This document shows positions 35,483 through 47,943 of a stretch of 64,000 nt of DNA, one piece after another. The DNA lies in the NCBI RefSeq assembly GCF_002113375.1, contig NZ_NEHO01000003.1, positions 62,001 to 126,000 of the forward strand, written 5' to 3'. This stretch comes from Pseudomonas sp. R37(2017) (lineage in GTDB: Bacteria > Pseudomonadota > Gammaproteobacteria > Pseudomonadales > Pseudomonadaceae). The first letter of the stretch is position 1, and every line of letters begins with the position of its first letter. The notes under the pieces were generated by a model. That model was given only the letters and a program-made list of their open reading frames with translations. It did not search any database and had not been told where the DNA came from. Made by a program: the position numbers and the translations under genes.

Positions 35483-35496
35483 AGAAAAGGTGCCGC

Positions 35497-36633
35497 ATGA
35501 TCCCCAGAACCCTGTTCAGTTCCGAGCACGAACTCTTCCGTGACAGCGTGCGAACGTTCCTCGAAAAAGAGGCGGTGCCGTTCCATGGGCAATGGGAAAA
35601 ACAAGGCTATATCGACCGCAAACTGTGGAACAAGGCAGGGGAGGCGGGGATGCTTTGCTCGCACTTGCCGGAAGAGCACGGTGGCCTGGGGGCGGACTTT
35701 CTCTACAGCGCGGTGGTGATCGAAGAGGTGGGCCGCCTGGGCCTGACCGGCATCGGTTTTTCCCTGCATTCGGACATCGTGGCGCCCTACATCCTGCACT
35801 ACGGCAGCGAGGCGTTGAAGCAGAAGTACCTGCCAAAACTGGTGTCCGGCGAGATGGTGACCGCGATCGCCATGACCGAGCCGGGTGCCGGTTCCGATCT
35901 GCAAGGGGTGAAAACCACGGCGGTGCTCGATGGCGATGAGTACGTGATCAATGGCTCCAAGACCTTCATCACCAACGGTTACCTGGCCGATCTGGTGATC
36001 GTCGTCGCCAAGACCGATCCAAAGGCCGGTGCGAAGGGCACCAGTTTGTTTCTCGTAGAGGCCAATACGCCAGGCTTCGACAAGGGCAAGCGCCTGGAAA
36101 AGGTCGGGATGAAAGCCCAGGACACCTCGGAGCTGTTCTTCCAGGATGTGCGGGTACCCAAGGAAAACCTGCTGGGCCAGGCCGGGATGGGGTTTGCCTA
36201 CCTGATGCAGGAGTTGCCTCAGGAGCGTCTCACCGTGGCCATTGGCGGGCTGGCGTCAGCCGAAGCGGCGTTGCAATGGACGCTGGATTACACCCGCGAG
36301 CGCAAGGCGTTCGGCAAGTCGATCGCGGACTTCCAGAATACCCGGTTCAAGCTGGCGGAGATGGCCACGGAAATCCAGATCGGCCGTGTCTTCGTTGACC
36401 GCTGCCTGGAACTGCACCTGCAAGGCAAGCTCGATGTACCGACGGCGGCGATGGCCAAGTACTGGGGGACCGACCTGCAATGCAAGGTGCTTGACGAGTG
36501 TGTGCAGTTGCACGGTGGTTACGGGTTCATGTGGGAATACCCGATCGCGCGGGCCTGGGCGGATGCACGGGTGCAGCGGATCTATGCCGGGACCAATGAA
36601 ATCATGAAGGAGATCATTGCGCGGTCGCTTTGA
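35497..36633 (+). CDS. Acyl-CoA dehydrogenase, long-chain (LCAD/ACADL) type
   Basis: A 378-residue FAD enzyme for the first step of beta-oxidation or a related acyl-CoA oxidation. Motifs: IAMTEPGAGSDLQGVKTTA (about residues 127-145), the FAD/ETF region, and the C-terminal QLHGGYGFMWEYPIARAWAD. The residue usually acting as base in MCAD-type enzymes (YEGT) is Ala364 in IYAGTNEIMKE. Instead, Glu243 in LPQERL fits the base position of LCAD and isovaleryl-CoA dehydrogenases. The ATG at 35497 gives MIPRTLFSSEHELFRD, typical of the family. Confidence 0.92.
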   Translation: MIPRTLFSSEHELFRDSVRTFLEKEAVPFHGQWEKQGYIDRKLWNKAGEAGMLCSHLPEEHGGLGADFLYSAVVIEEVGRLGLTGIGFSLHSDIVAPYILHYGSEALKQKYLPKLVSGEMVTAIAMTEPGAGSDLQGVKTTAVLDGDEYVINGSKTFITNGYLADLVIVVAKTDPKAGAKGTSLFLVEANTPGFDKGKRLEKVGMKAQDTSELFFQDVRVPKENLLGQAGMGFAYLMQELPQERLTVAIGGLASAEAALQWTLDYTRERKAFGKSIADFQNTRFKLAEMATEIQIGRVFVDRCLELHLQGKLDVPTAAMAKYWGTDLQCKVLDECVQLHGGYGFMWEYPIARAWADARVQRIYAGTNEIMKEIIARSL

Positions 36634-36654
36634 TTTGAGTTGGCAGGTCCGGCG

Positions 36655-36720
36655 TCATCGCGGGCAAGCCCGCTCCCACAGGTACGGCGTAATACTTGTG
36701 GGAGCGAGCCTGCTCGCGAA
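36655..36720. repeat. Close inverted pair of REP palindromes
   Basis: TCATCGCGGGCAAGCCCGCT and its inverse GTGGGAGCGAGCCTGCTCGC are separated by only about 15 bases. They lie between converging genes, where they could also act as a transcription stop. Confidence 0.88.
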
Positions 36721-36736
36721 GCTTTTCAACTGTCAG

Positions 36737-37777
<1,041 letters not shown>

Positions 37778-37952
37778 CGGGTGCTCCTTGGGCAAAACAA
37801 TCATAAAAGCAGGTTGAATTATTTTTCGCAATCTGCATAATTGCGCACCTCTTTCTGCAGTGGAAGTGATGCGCCGCCGCCGAAGAATCTTGCCGTTGAA
37901 CGGACGCGCCGACCCGAGCCCCCGAAAGCGTCTGTATCCGGCTGCCTTTGAC

Positions 37953-37981
37953 TTGTCAAAGTAAGCACTATTCAGTAAGAT
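37953..37981 (+). promoter_or_regulatory. Sigma70-type promoter of rplM-rpsI
   Basis: TTGTCA, 17 bases, TAAGAT. It lies about 45 bases before the rplM ATG, which gives a short leader. It is the best -35/-10 pair in the intergenic region. Confidence 0.65.
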
Positions 37982-38022
37982 CCGCCGTCTAAATTTACAG
38001 GCGGCCCCTGAGGCTATAAAGA

Positions 38023-38451
38023 ATGAAAACTTTTACTGCTAAACCGGAAACAGTAAAGCGCGACTGGTTTGTCGTCGACGCTGCTGGTCAGACCCTGGGT
38101 CGTCTGGCCACCGAAGTCGCGAGCCGTCTTCGTGGCAAGCACAAGCCTGAGTACACTCCTCACGTTGACACCGGCGACTACATCGTCGTAATCAACGCCG
38201 AGCAGATCCGTGTTACCGGTGCTAAAACCACCGACAAAATGTACTACTCCCACTCCGGTTTCCCGGGCGGCATCAAGTCGATCAACTTTGAAAAGCTGAT
38301 CGCCAAAGCCCCTGAGCGCGTGATCGAGACCGCGGTAAAAGGCATGCTGCCTAAGAACCCGCTGGGTCGCGACATGTACCGTAAGCTGAAAGTCTATGCG
38401 GGCGCTGCACACCCTCATACTGCTCAGCAGCCCCAAGAACTGAAGATTTAA
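38023..38451 (+). CDS. rplM: 50S ribosomal protein L13
   Basis: A 142-residue large-subunit protein. It begins [20 protein letters not shown]. The signature block is [21 protein letters not shown], and it ends with an AHPHTAQQP segment. The length and the partner gene rpsI (14 bases downstream) are standard for the L13-S9 operon. Confidence 0.99.
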   Translation: MKTFTAKPETVKRDWFVVDAAGQTLGRLATEVASRLRGKHKPEYTPHVDTGDYIVVINAEQIRVTGAKTTDKMYYSHSGFPGGIKSINFEKLIAKAPERVIETAVKGMLPKNPLGRDMYRKLKVYAGAAHPHTAQQPQELKI

Positions 38452-38465
38452 CGGAATAGTTCATT

Positions 38466-38858
38466 ATGTCGGCGACTCAAAATTACGGCACTGGCCGTCG
38501 CAAGACCGCAACCGCACGCGTTTTCCTGCGTCCGGGTACTGGTAACATCTCCATCAACAACCGTTCGCTGGATAATTTCTTCGGCCGCGAAACTGCCCGC
38601 ATGGTAGTTCGTCAGCCGCTGGAATTGACCGAGACTGTCGAGAAGTTCGACATCTACGTCACCGTGATCGGCGGTGGTGTAAGTGGTCAGGCTGGCGCAA
38701 TCCGCCACGGTATCACCCGCGCTCTGATGGACTACGACGAGACTCTGCGCAGCGCCCTGCGTAAAGCCGGCTTCGTAACCCGCGATGCTCGTGAAGTTGA
38801 ACGTAAGAAAGTCGGTCTGCGTAAAGCGCGTAAGCGTCCGCAGTACTCGAAGCGTTAA
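38466..38858 (+). CDS. rpsI: 30S ribosomal protein S9
   Basis: A 130-residue small-subunit protein. It carries [18 protein letters not shown] near the start, [19 protein letters not shown] in the middle and the basic tail [17 protein letters not shown], whose end reaches the P-site tRNA. It is the second gene of the rplM-rpsI operon and is followed by a strong terminator. Confidence 0.99.
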   Translation: MSATQNYGTGRRKTATARVFLRPGTGNISINNRSLDNFFGRETARMVVRQPLELTETVEKFDIYVTVIGGGVSGQAGAIRHGITRALMDYDETLRSALRKAGFVTRDAREVERKKVGLRKARKRPQYSKR

Positions 38859-38880
38859 TTCGCTTTCACGTTCAAAAAAG

Positions 38881-38917
38881 AACGCCCAGTTTCCTCACGG
38901 AGCTGGGCGTTTTTTTA
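38881..38917 (+). terminator. Rho-independent terminator of rplM-rpsI
   Basis: ACGCCCAG / CTGGGCGT stem with a loop of about 13 bases, followed by a run of T. Confidence 0.92.
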
Positions 38918-39126
38918 TGTCTGCGATTTATCAAAGAATTGCGCTGTGACAACTTGCCACATCCGTAGACGCCCTATACTACAAGGCTCAGGGGTGATGG
39001 GCTCCGGTAATTACCTTGTCAGGATTGGGGCTTTTCATTACCATTCGGCAAAATTTTTATAAGTACATAGATTTACTTAGTAGATGCCTGATTTAACAGG
39101 CCACAAAGCTGATGGGAGAGGACTGA

Positions 39127-39720
39127 ATGAGCAATGACGGCGTGAATGCAGGCCGGCGTCGCTTCCTGGTGGCAGCCACATCCGTGGTGGGTGCTGCAGG
39201 AGCGGTGGGGGCTGCGGTCCCGTTCGTGGGGTCATGGTTTCCCAGTGCCAAGGCGAAAGCCGCAGGTGCACCGGTGAAAGTGAATGTCAGCAAGGTCGAG
39301 CCAGGCCAGCAGATGATTGCTGAGTGGCGCGGTCAGCCGGTGTTCATCGTCCGCCGTACACCGGAAATCCTGGGGAATCTGAAGAAGATCGAGGGCCAGC
39401 TCGCTGATCCGACCTCCAAGAACTCGACACAACCGACTTACGTTGATCCGGAAATCCGTTCGATCAAGCCCGAGGTTCTGCTGCTGATCGGTATCTGCAC
39501 GCACCTTGGTTGCTCGCCGACCTTCCGTCCTGAAGTGGCGCCTGCGGATCTGGGGAAAGACTGGGTAGGCGGTTATTTCTGCCCTTGCCACGGTTCCCAC
39601 TACGATCTGGCTGGCCGCGTCTACAAGGCGCAACCTGCGCCTTTGAACCTGCCAGTTCCCCCGCATTCCTATGAGACCGATGAGATCATTGTCATTGGCG
39701 TCGATACGGAGAAAGCGTGA
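39127..39720 (+). CDS. petA: Ubiquinol-cytochrome c reductase, Rieske iron-sulfur subunit
   Basis: A 197-residue subunit of cytochrome bc1 that passes electrons from ubiquinol to cytochrome c1. The N-terminus has a twin-arginine motif, RRRFLVAATSVVG, continuing as a membrane anchor that is not cleaved in this family. The 2Fe-2S ligands lie in CTHLGC and CPCHGSHYD (about residues 125-160). It is the first gene of petABC; its stop overlaps the next start (TGATG). Confidence 0.97.
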   Translation: MSNDGVNAGRRRFLVAATSVVGAAGAVGAAVPFVGSWFPSAKAKAAGAPVKVNVSKVEPGQQMIAEWRGQPVFIVRRTPEILGNLKKIEGQLADPTSKNSTQPTYVDPEIRSIKPEVLLLIGICTHLGCSPTFRPEVAPADLGKDWVGGYFCPCHGSHYDLAGRVYKAQPAPLNLPVPPHSYETDEIIVIGVDTEKA

Positions 39721-40931
39721 TGAGCAAGTTCATGGATTGGGTTGATGCGCGCTTTCCCGCGACCAAGATGTGGGAAGACCATCTCAGCAAGTATTACGCT
39801 CCGAAAAACTTCAACTTCTTCTACTTCTTTGGCTCCCTGGCATTGCTCGTTCTGGTCAACCAGATCGTTACCGGTGTCTGGCTGACCATGAGCTATAACC
39901 CGTCGGCGGAAGAGGCGTTTGCCTCCGTCGAATACATCATGCGCGACGTCGAGTACGGCTCGATCCTGCGTCTGCTGCACTCCACCGGCGCTTCGGCGTT
40001 CTTCATCGTGGTCTATCTGCACATGTTCCGTGGCCTGCTCTACGGTTCGTACCAGAAACCGCGTGAGCTGGTGTGGGTCTTCGGCATGCTGATCTACCTG
40101 GCGCTGATGGCCGAAGCCTTCATGGGCTACCTGTTGCCATGGGGCCAGATGTCCTACTGGGGTGCCCAGGTAATCATCTCGCTGTTCGGTGCGATTCCGG
40201 TCATCGGCAACGACCTGACCCAATGGATTCGTGGTGACTACCTGATTTCCGGCATTACCCTGAACCGCTTCTTCGCCTTGCACGTGGTTGCCCTGCCGAT
40301 CGTTATCCTTGGTCTGGTGGTGTTGCACATCCTGGCGTTGCACGAAGTCGGCTCGAACAACCCGGACGGCGTGGACATCAAGAAGCACAAGGACGAAAAC
40401 GGCATACCGCTGGATGGCATTGCTTTCCACCCGTACTACACCGTGAAAGATATCGTCGGCGTGGTGGTGTTCCTGTTCATCTTCTGCTCGATCGTGTTCT
40501 TCTTCCCGGAAATGGGCGGTTACTTCCTCGAAAAACCGAACTTTGAAGTGGCGAACGCCTTCAAGACCCCTGAGCACATCGCTCCGGTATGGTACTTCAC
40601 CCCGTTCTACGCCATCTTGCGCGCGGTTCCGGACAAGCTCTTCGGTGTAATCGCCATGGGTGCGGCCATTGCTGTTCTGTTCGTCCTGCCATGGCTCGAT
40701 CGTAGTCCGGTCAAGTCGATGCGCTACAAGGGCTGGCTGAGCAGGATCTGGCTCTGGGTGTTCTGCATTTCGTTCGTGATCCTGGGTGTGTTGGGCGTAT
40801 TGGCTCCAACCCCTGAGCGTACGTTGCTGTCGCAGGTATGTACCTTCCTGTACTTCGCCTACTTCATTTTGATGCCGTTCTACACCAGGCTCGAGAAGAC
40901 CAAACCGGTTCCGGAAAGGGTGACTGGCTGA
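39720..40931 (+). CDS. petB: Cytochrome b subunit of the bc1 complex
   Basis: A 403-residue polytopic membrane protein that binds both b hemes and the quinol/quinone sites. The first heme histidines are in LLHSTGASAFFIVVYLHMFR and the second pair in LHVVALPIVILGLVVLHILA. The Qo-site PEW-like region (HIAPVWYFTPFYAILRA) is also visible. It overlaps petA and petC by one base each (TGATG), so translation is probably coupled. Confidence 0.97.
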   Translation: MSKFMDWVDARFPATKMWEDHLSKYYAPKNFNFFYFFGSLALLVLVNQIVTGVWLTMSYNPSAEEAFASVEYIMRDVEYGSILRLLHSTGASAFFIVVYLHMFRGLLYGSYQKPRELVWVFGMLIYLALMAEAFMGYLLPWGQMSYWGAQVIISLFGAIPVIGNDLTQWIRGDYLISGITLNRFFALHVVALPIVILGLVVLHILALHEVGSNNPDGVDIKKHKDENGIPLDGIAFHPYYTVKDIVGVVVFLFIFCSIVFFFPEMGGYFLEKPNFEVANAFKTPEHIAPVWYFTPFYAILRAVPDKLFGVIAMGAAIAVLFVLPWLDRSPVKSMRYKGWLSRIWLWVFCISFVILGVLGVLAPTPERTLLSQVCTFLYFAYFILMPFYTRLEKTKPVPERVTG

Positions 40932-41713
40932 TGAAAAAACTATTTGCCGTATTGATGCTTGCTGCGCTGCCAGTGTTCGCTTTCGCAGCTGAACACGGTG
41001 GTCCCGAGCTGGAAAAAGTCGATATCGATGTTTCCGATAAAGCAGCCATGCAGGATGGTGCGCGTACATTCGCCAACTACTGCATGGGTTGCCACAGTGC
41101 CAAGTTCCAACGTTATGAGCGTGTTGCCGACGACCTGGGCATTCCCCATGAGTTGATGATGGAGAAGCTGGTGTTCAACGGTGCCAAGATCGGTGACCAC
41201 ATGAGCATCGGCATGCAGCCGGCGGACGCCAAGGCCTGGTTTGGCGCTGCGCCGCCAGACCTGACCCTGGTTGCCCGTGTTCGCGGTACTGACTGGCTCT
41301 ACGGTTACCTGAAGTCGTTCTACGAAGATCCTGCGCGCCCATGGGGTGTGAACAACAAGGTCTTCCCGAACGTGGGTATGCCTAACGTCCTGGCTGGCCT
41401 GCAAGGTCGTCAGGTGGTGGGTTGCAAACAGGTTCAGATCGTCGAAAACGGCAAGAAGCAGTTTGATCCGTTGACCGGTACGCCTTTGACCCATGAAGCG
41501 TGCGATCAACTGACCATTGTGCCGAAAAGCGGTGCACTGACCGAAGAGCAGTTCGATGAGAAGGTCAAGAATCTGGTAACCTTCCTGGCTTACTCGGCTA
41601 ACCCGGTTAAGCTGCAACATCAGCGCATCGGTACGTACGTATTGTTGTACCTGGCGTTCTTCTTCGTATTTGCTTACCTGCTCAAGCGCGAATACTGGAA
41701 AGACGTGCACTGA
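40931..41713 (+). CDS. petC: Cytochrome c1
   Basis: A 260-residue periplasmic c-type cytochrome with a C-terminal membrane anchor. It has a signal peptide (MKKLFAVLMLAALPVFAFAA), the heme motif CMGCH (about residues 54-58) and a distal Met-containing segment (NVGMPNVLAGLQG). The final helix is YVLLYLAFFFVFAYLL, followed by KREYWKDVH. Its start overlaps the stop of the cytochrome b gene. Last gene of petABC. Confidence 0.97.
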   Translation: MKKLFAVLMLAALPVFAFAAEHGGPELEKVDIDVSDKAAMQDGARTFANYCMGCHSAKFQRYERVADDLGIPHELMMEKLVFNGAKIGDHMSIGMQPADAKAWFGAAPPDLTLVARVRGTDWLYGYLKSFYEDPARPWGVNNKVFPNVGMPNVLAGLQGRQVVGCKQVQIVENGKKQFDPLTGTPLTHEACDQLTIVPKSGALTEEQFDEKVKNLVTFLAYSANPVKLQHQRIGTYVLLYLAFFFVFAYLLKREYWKDVH

Positions 41714-41737
41714 TAAAGCTTCAAGCTATTGCTGTTA

Positions 41738-41827
41738 ATCGCGCGCGCCCAAGGGCGCCTCTGAAGATGTAGCGAAACTGGTTATGCAGTCGCTGCGGGA
41801 GGCGCCCTCTGGGCGCGCTCGTTTTTC
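41738..41827 (+). terminator. Long-loop hairpin between petC and sspA, likely terminator
   Basis: GCGCGCCCAAGGGCGCCTC near 41740 is largely complementary to GAGGCGCCCTCTGGGCGCGC near 41801. The arms are about 40 bases apart and the right arm is followed by TCGTTTTTCC. This fits a terminator, or an attenuating structure before sspA. Confidence 0.6.
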
Positions 41828-41863
41828 CGCGTTCGATAATTTCTACAAGCGAGGAGGATCGCC

Positions 41864-42481
41864 ATGGGCGTGACCAATCGGTTGGCCTGTTACTCCGACC
41901 CCGCCGACCACTATTCCCACCGAGTGCGCATCGTACTGGCAGAGAAGGGTGTCAGCGCCGAGATCATTTACGTGGAAGCTGGAAGCCAGCCACCTAAACT
42001 GATTGAGGTGAACCCTTACGGCAGCTTGCCCACCCTGGTCGATCGCGACCTGGCGTTGTGGGAGTCGACTGTGGTGATGGAATATCTGGATGAGCGTTAC
42101 CCGCACCCGCCGCTACTGCCGGTTTATCCCGTGGCGCGTGCCAACAGTCGCCTGCTGATGCACCGCATTCAGCGAGACTGGTGTGGTCTGGTGGATCTGA
42201 TTCTGGATTCTCGGACCAAGGAGGCGGCCCGTGCCGTGGCTCGCAAAGAGTTGCGCGAAAGCCTGACGGGCGTGTCGCCGCTGTTCGCCGATAAACCGTT
42301 TTTCCTCAGTGAGGAACAAAGTCTGGTGGACTGCTGCCTATTGCCAATACTCTGGCGATTGCCGATTCTGGGTATAGAACTGCCGCGGCAGGCCAAGCCG
42401 CTGCTTGATTATATGGAGCGCCAGTTTGCGCGAGAGACTTTCCAGGCGAGCTTGTCTGGTGTTGAACGCGACATGCGCTAA
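41864..42481 (+). CDS. sspA: Stringent starvation protein A
   Basis: A 205-residue glutathione-transferase-fold protein that binds RNA polymerase. The thioredoxin-like N-terminal domain starts [20 protein letters not shown], then [20 protein letters not shown] and [13 protein letters not shown]; the helical C-terminal domain follows. A strong GAGGAGG precedes the ATG. In pseudomonads SspA influences virulence and stress genes. It is followed 16 bases later by sspB. Confidence 0.95.
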   Translation: MGVTNRLACYSDPADHYSHRVRIVLAEKGVSAEIIYVEAGSQPPKLIEVNPYGSLPTLVDRDLALWESTVVMEYLDERYPHPPLLPVYPVARANSRLLMHRIQRDWCGLVDLILDSRTKEAARAVARKELRESLTGVSPLFADKPFFLSEEQSLVDCCLLPILWRLPILGIELPRQAKPLLDYMERQFARETFQASLSGVERDMR

Positions 42482-42497
42482 GGCTTAAGGAGCCGCT

Positions 42498-42911
42498 ATG
42501 AACTCCAGTCGACCTTATCTGGTCCGCGCGCTCTATGAGTGGATTGTGGACAACGATTGCACCCCACACATGCTGGTCAATTCCGAGTACCCGTCGGTAC
42601 AGGTGCCGCAGGGGTTTGCCAGTGACGGGCAGATCGTCCTGAACGTATCGCCACAAGCTGTGCGTCACTTGCACATGGATAACGAGGCGGTCAGTTTCGA
42701 AGGGCGCTTCGGTGGCGTACCGCACACCTTGTACGTGCCTATTGCATCAATCCTGGGTATCTACGCCCGGGAGAATGGTCAGGGCATGGTGTTCGATCTG
42801 GAATCGCCATTGGACGAGGACGATGATATCGAGCCGGATGACGATCTTCCGCCGCCGGACAGTGAGCCACCGCGTCCCAGCGGTCGTCCGAGTTTGAAGG
42901 TGGTGAAATAA
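42498..42911 (+). CDS. sspB: ClpXP protease specificity-enhancing factor SspB
   Basis: A 137-residue adaptor that delivers ssrA-tagged proteins to ClpXP. The N-terminal substrate-binding domain (RPYLVRALYEWIVDNDCTPH, then VNSEYPSVQVPQGF) is followed by an acidic flexible linker. The short C-terminal ClpX-binding tail is RPSLKVVK. All three parts fit the family. Confidence 0.95.
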   Translation: MNSSRPYLVRALYEWIVDNDCTPHMLVNSEYPSVQVPQGFASDGQIVLNVSPQAVRHLHMDNEAVSFEGRFGGVPHTLYVPIASILGIYARENGQGMVFDLESPLDEDDDIEPDDDLPPPDSEPPRPSGRPSLKVVK

Positions 42912-42948
42912 AAAAAGGGTGATCCGCAAGGATCACCCTTTTTTTTCG
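42909..42948 (+). terminator. Rho-independent terminator of sspAB
   Basis: AAAAAAAGGGTGATCC / GGATCACCC followed by eight T. It lies immediately after the sspB stop and is usable from both sides. Confidence 0.93.
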
Positions 42949-42962
42949 CCATCTTCAAACGA

Positions 42963-42985
42963 TGTAGGAGCGAGCCTGCTCGCGA

Positions 42986-42987
<2 letters not shown>
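42963..42987. repeat. Single REP palindrome
   Basis: TGTAGGAGCGAGCCTGCTCG followed by CGATC. Unlike the other REPs in the window it has no inverted partner nearby. Confidence 0.8.
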
Positions 42988-44620
<1,633 letters not shown>

Positions 44621-44621
<1 letters not shown>

Positions 44622-46432
44622 CAGCGAGGGGTGTCCGGCAGGCGTTGAACCTGGCCGTTGCTGAATTCGGCCCATGGCAACTGACGCACGACTCGCTGGG
44701 TCTGAGTCATGCCAAGGCTGCCCGATTCACCGTCGATGCGGCTGTCCGGCAGGGACTTGAGCTGGCCCAGGCGTGGCGCCAGACGATAGGCGTCCACGCC
44801 CATGGCGTACAAGCGCCCAAGGCTGCCGGCGGCTTGTGGCCACTGGGCAGTGACCTGGCGGCGCAGAGGGTCGCTGGTGTCCAGCAACCATGGCGTCTCG
44901 CAGAAGCGGATGCCGTTCATGTCGTTGTATTGGTTGACGTCACCGCTGGCGCTGAACACGTGGGAGGTGGCGTAGACCGGTACATCGCCCGCGTACTGGA
45001 AGTTCAGGGTCGGTTTGATCTGTTGGGCCTGTTGCGGCGTTGCGGCAAGGAAGATGAATTCGATGTCCTGGCGGCGCGATGGCTGGGCGGCTACTTGTGA
45101 GCCGACAGTGCTTTGCAGGCTCTTGGCGCGACCTTCGCTCTGGCGCAGTTGGAACATGTCGGCAATCTGCTGGGCCAACTGGACCGGTTGATCGACGCGT
45201 TCGGTGGCAACGATGGTGCCGCCATTGGCTTGCCAGTCCTGGCTGAATGCCCTGAGCACGCGGTCGCCCCATTCGCCTTTCGGCACCATGATGGCGGCGC
45301 GATGCAGGCCGTCGGCACGAGCGCGACGCGATACTTCGCGGGCTTCGTCTTCAGCGGCCAAACCGAACTGGAACAACTGCGCCGGGCCTTGATCGCCCTC
45401 GCTGTAGTTCAGTGCCAGGGTGGTGATCGGCAATTGCGGGCGAGTGCTCAGCTGCTTGACCAGCGGCTTCTCCAGCGGACCGACAACCAGTTGCACGCCA
45501 TCGGCCTGGGCCTTGCGGTAGAACTCGTCCATGGAAGTCAGGCGCGAGCTGTCATAGAACTCGATGGCGGGTGGTTTCTGCCCGGCCTGTTGTGCCTGGT
45601 AGTGGGCGGCCATGAAACCGTCGCGCAGCGCTTTGCCCACCGAGGCCAGTTGGCCGTCCTGAGGCAGCAGCAGGGCGATTTTGCCCAGGGGCTGACTGGC
45701 CAGCTCCTTGAGTTGGGTCAGCGGCTGCGGTAGCTGAACGGCTGCCGGATGTTTCGGATGCTGTGCGCGCCAGTTGTCGATGGCGGCCTGTTGCTGCTCC
45801 AGGGTCCCGGCGGATTTCACCGCCAGTGCCAGGGCCATCCAGCCGCCGAGATCGTCGGTGTTGTTCGGCTGCAACTGCTCGGTCGGCAGCGAAGCGATCA
45901 GGGTCCAGATGGCTTCGTGGTTTTTGCTCGCGGCTTCGCCCTTGAGCATCGGGGCGATGAAAATGCGCTCGCGAGCGGCGGCAAGGGTCTGGCCGTCTGC
46001 TTCAAGGGCGCGGGCGTGAACAGTGCCGGTACGAACCTGTTGTTCGACGGGCAGCTCGCTCAAGCGTTGCATGCTTGGATGGCTCAAGGCGGTCAGCGCA
46101 GCTTTGGGCTGGTTGCGGGTCATGGCCAGTTCAGCCGCCAGCGTGCTGGCGAAAACCTGTTGGCCCGGCTTGAGCTGTTCGACTGGCACCTGTTGCAGGA
46201 TTTGCGCGGATTGGCTGGCATTGCCCTGGTGATAGGCCAGGTCGGCAGCGCTCAAGCGCAGCAGCGCGGCATCTTCCGGTGATTTGCTTTGGGCGGCCTT
46301 CTCAAGCAGTTGCTCGATACTGGCGTCCGGTGTCCGTGGAAGCTCGCCAAGGCTGGAGGAGGGCGAGCTGGCGCAAGCCGCCAGCAAGGCAGCGAGGCAG
46401 AGGGCAGATAACAGCCGCAGGCAAGCGATCAT
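44621..46432 (-). CDS. lpoA: Penicillin-binding protein activator LpoA
   Basis: A 603-residue outer-membrane lipoprotein that stimulates the bifunctional synthase PBP1a from the outside. The signal peptide LRLLSALCLAALLAAC ends in a lipobox (LAAC). An N-terminal TPR-like region (to about residue 230) precedes a periplasmic-binding-protein-like domain (LGKIALLLPQDGQLASVGKA, PAIEFYDSS, VVGPLEKPLVKQL). The yraN start overlaps its stop, so lpoA is the first gene of lpoA-yraN. Confidence 0.92.
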
Positions 46433-46642
46433 GTAAGCGTTCCTGATACTCGATCAAATTAGCGGGGAATTGTACCCAAGCACTGGCCGGGGCGCGATGT
46501 TAGTGGCGTGAATCGATCAATTTAGCTGGTGTAAATGTTGCGCTGGCGCACAAACGCTCACCGATGGCAGGTTTTCCTGTGCCTATCGTGAGTCTCGCTA
46601 CGCGCTACAATGGCGACTTTTACCGATCATGAGGTGTGCGCT

Positions 46643-47515
46643 TTGACTGCTCCAGGTGCTTTGAATTCAGCTGCTGGCTCGCTTTATGTGGTGGCGACGC
46701 CCATCGGCAACCTGGATGACATCAGTGCGCGGGCGCTGAAGATTCTGCGTGAGGTGGCCTTGATCGCAGCGGAGGATACCCGCCATTCCCAGCGTTTGAT
46801 GCAGCACTTCGGCATTTCGACGCCATTGGCGGCCTGTCATGAGCACAACGAGCGGGACGAAGGTAGTCGCTTTATCACGCGTCTGCTTGCCGGTGACAAC
46901 GTGGCGCTGATCTCCGATGCCGGGACGCCGCTGATTTCCGATCCGGGTTATCACCTGGTGCGCCAGGCCCGGGCGGCAGGCATCAATGTAGTGCCGGTTC
47001 CTGGAGCCTGCGCATTGATTGCGGCTTTGTCGGCGGCGGGGCTGCCTTCCGATCGTTTCATTTTCGAAGGCTTTTTGCCGGCCAAGGCTGTGGGGCGGCG
47101 AGCGCGTCTCGAGCAGGTAAAGGAAGAGCCTCGTACATTGATCTTCTATGAGGCTCCGCATCGCATCCTTGAGTGCCTGCAGGACATGGAGTTGGTGTTC
47201 GGCCCCGAGCGCCCGGCATTGCTTGCCCGTGAGCTGACCAAAACGTTTGAAACCCTCAAGGGATTGCCGCTGGCAGAGCTTCGCGAGTTTGTCGAGTCGG
47301 ATGGAAATCAGCAGCGCGGCGAGTGCGTGGTGTTGGTGGCAGGCTGGTCTGCCCCCGAGGAAGAGGGCGCCGTCAGCAGCGAGGCGATGCGCATTCTCAA
47401 CCTGCTGCTCGAAGAAATGCCGCTCAAGCGTGCGGCGGCTTTGGCAGCGCAAATTACCGGCGAGCGAAAGAATGTGCTGTATCAGATCGCGCTGGATAGA
47501 CAGAAGGGTGAGTGA
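46643..47515 (+). CDS. rsmI: 16S rRNA (cytidine(1402)-2'-O)-methyltransferase
   Basis: Methylates the ribose of C1402 in 16S rRNA. The 290-residue tetrapyrrole-methylase-fold protein has LYVVATPIGNLDDISARALK near the start, AEDTRHSQRLMQHFGI, the SAM loop LISDAGTPLISDPGYHLV and FIFEGFLPAK. The start is probably the TTG at 46643 (MTAPGALNSAAGSLYV), which has GAGG eight bases upstream; a GTG at 46634 is possible. It is divergent from lpoA, and rnpB lies 75 bases downstream. Confidence 0.93.
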   Translation: MTAPGALNSAAGSLYVVATPIGNLDDISARALKILREVALIAAEDTRHSQRLMQHFGISTPLAACHEHNERDEGSRFITRLLAGDNVALISDAGTPLISDPGYHLVRQARAAGINVVPVPGACALIAALSAAGLPSDRFIFEGFLPAKAVGRRARLEQVKEEPRTLIFYEAPHRILECLQDMELVFGPERPALLARELTKTFETLKGLPLAELREFVESDGNQQRGECVVLVAGWSAPEEEGAVSSEAMRILNLLLEEMPLKRAAALAAQITGERKNVLYQIALDRQKGE

Positions 47516-47590
47516 AACCCGACGCACAGGCGTGCTCAAAGGCGCTTGGCCCTTGTTCTTCGGGCGCTCTGCCGGTAACCTTCGCGGCGG

Positions 47591-47943
47591 AGAGTCGATC
47601 GGACAGTCGCTGCCCTCTATGAAAATTAGGGGGGGGAGGAAAGTCCGGGCTCCATAGGGCGAAGTGCCAGGTAATGCCTGGGAGGCGTGAGCCTACGGAA
47701 AGTGCCACAGAAAATAACCGCCTAAGCGCTTCGGCGCCGGTAAGGGTGAAAAGGTGCGGTAAGAGCGCACCGCACGTCTGGCAACAGTTCGTGGCTAGGT
47801 AAACCCCACTTGGAGCAAGACCAAATAGGGTCCCAAGGCGTGGCCCGCGCTGGGACCGGGTAGGTTGCTAAAGATGTCCAGTGATGGCCATCGTAGACGA
47901 ATGACTGTTCAAGACAGAACCCGGCTTACAGATCGACTCTCCA
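47591..47943 (+). ncRNA. rnpB: RNase P RNA (bacterial type A)
   Basis: The catalytic RNA that matures tRNA 5' ends. The outer stem P1 is perfect: AGAGTCGATC (47591-47600) pairs with GATCGACTCT (47931-47940). Conserved regions are present in order: GAGGAAAGTCCGGGCTCCA near 47636, ACAGAAAATAACCGCC near 47707, GGTAAGGGTGAAAAGGTGCG near 47740, and ACAGAACCCGGCTTACAG at 47914-47931. Length about 353 bases. A CCTTTTTC run follows P1 and may end transcription. Confidence 0.97.

Noticed and set aside
37982..38004. CCGCC/GGCGG stem as an L13 autoregulatory leader hairpin
   Set aside because: With the -10 box ending at 37981, transcription should begin near 37988, so the left arm would mostly not be transcribed.
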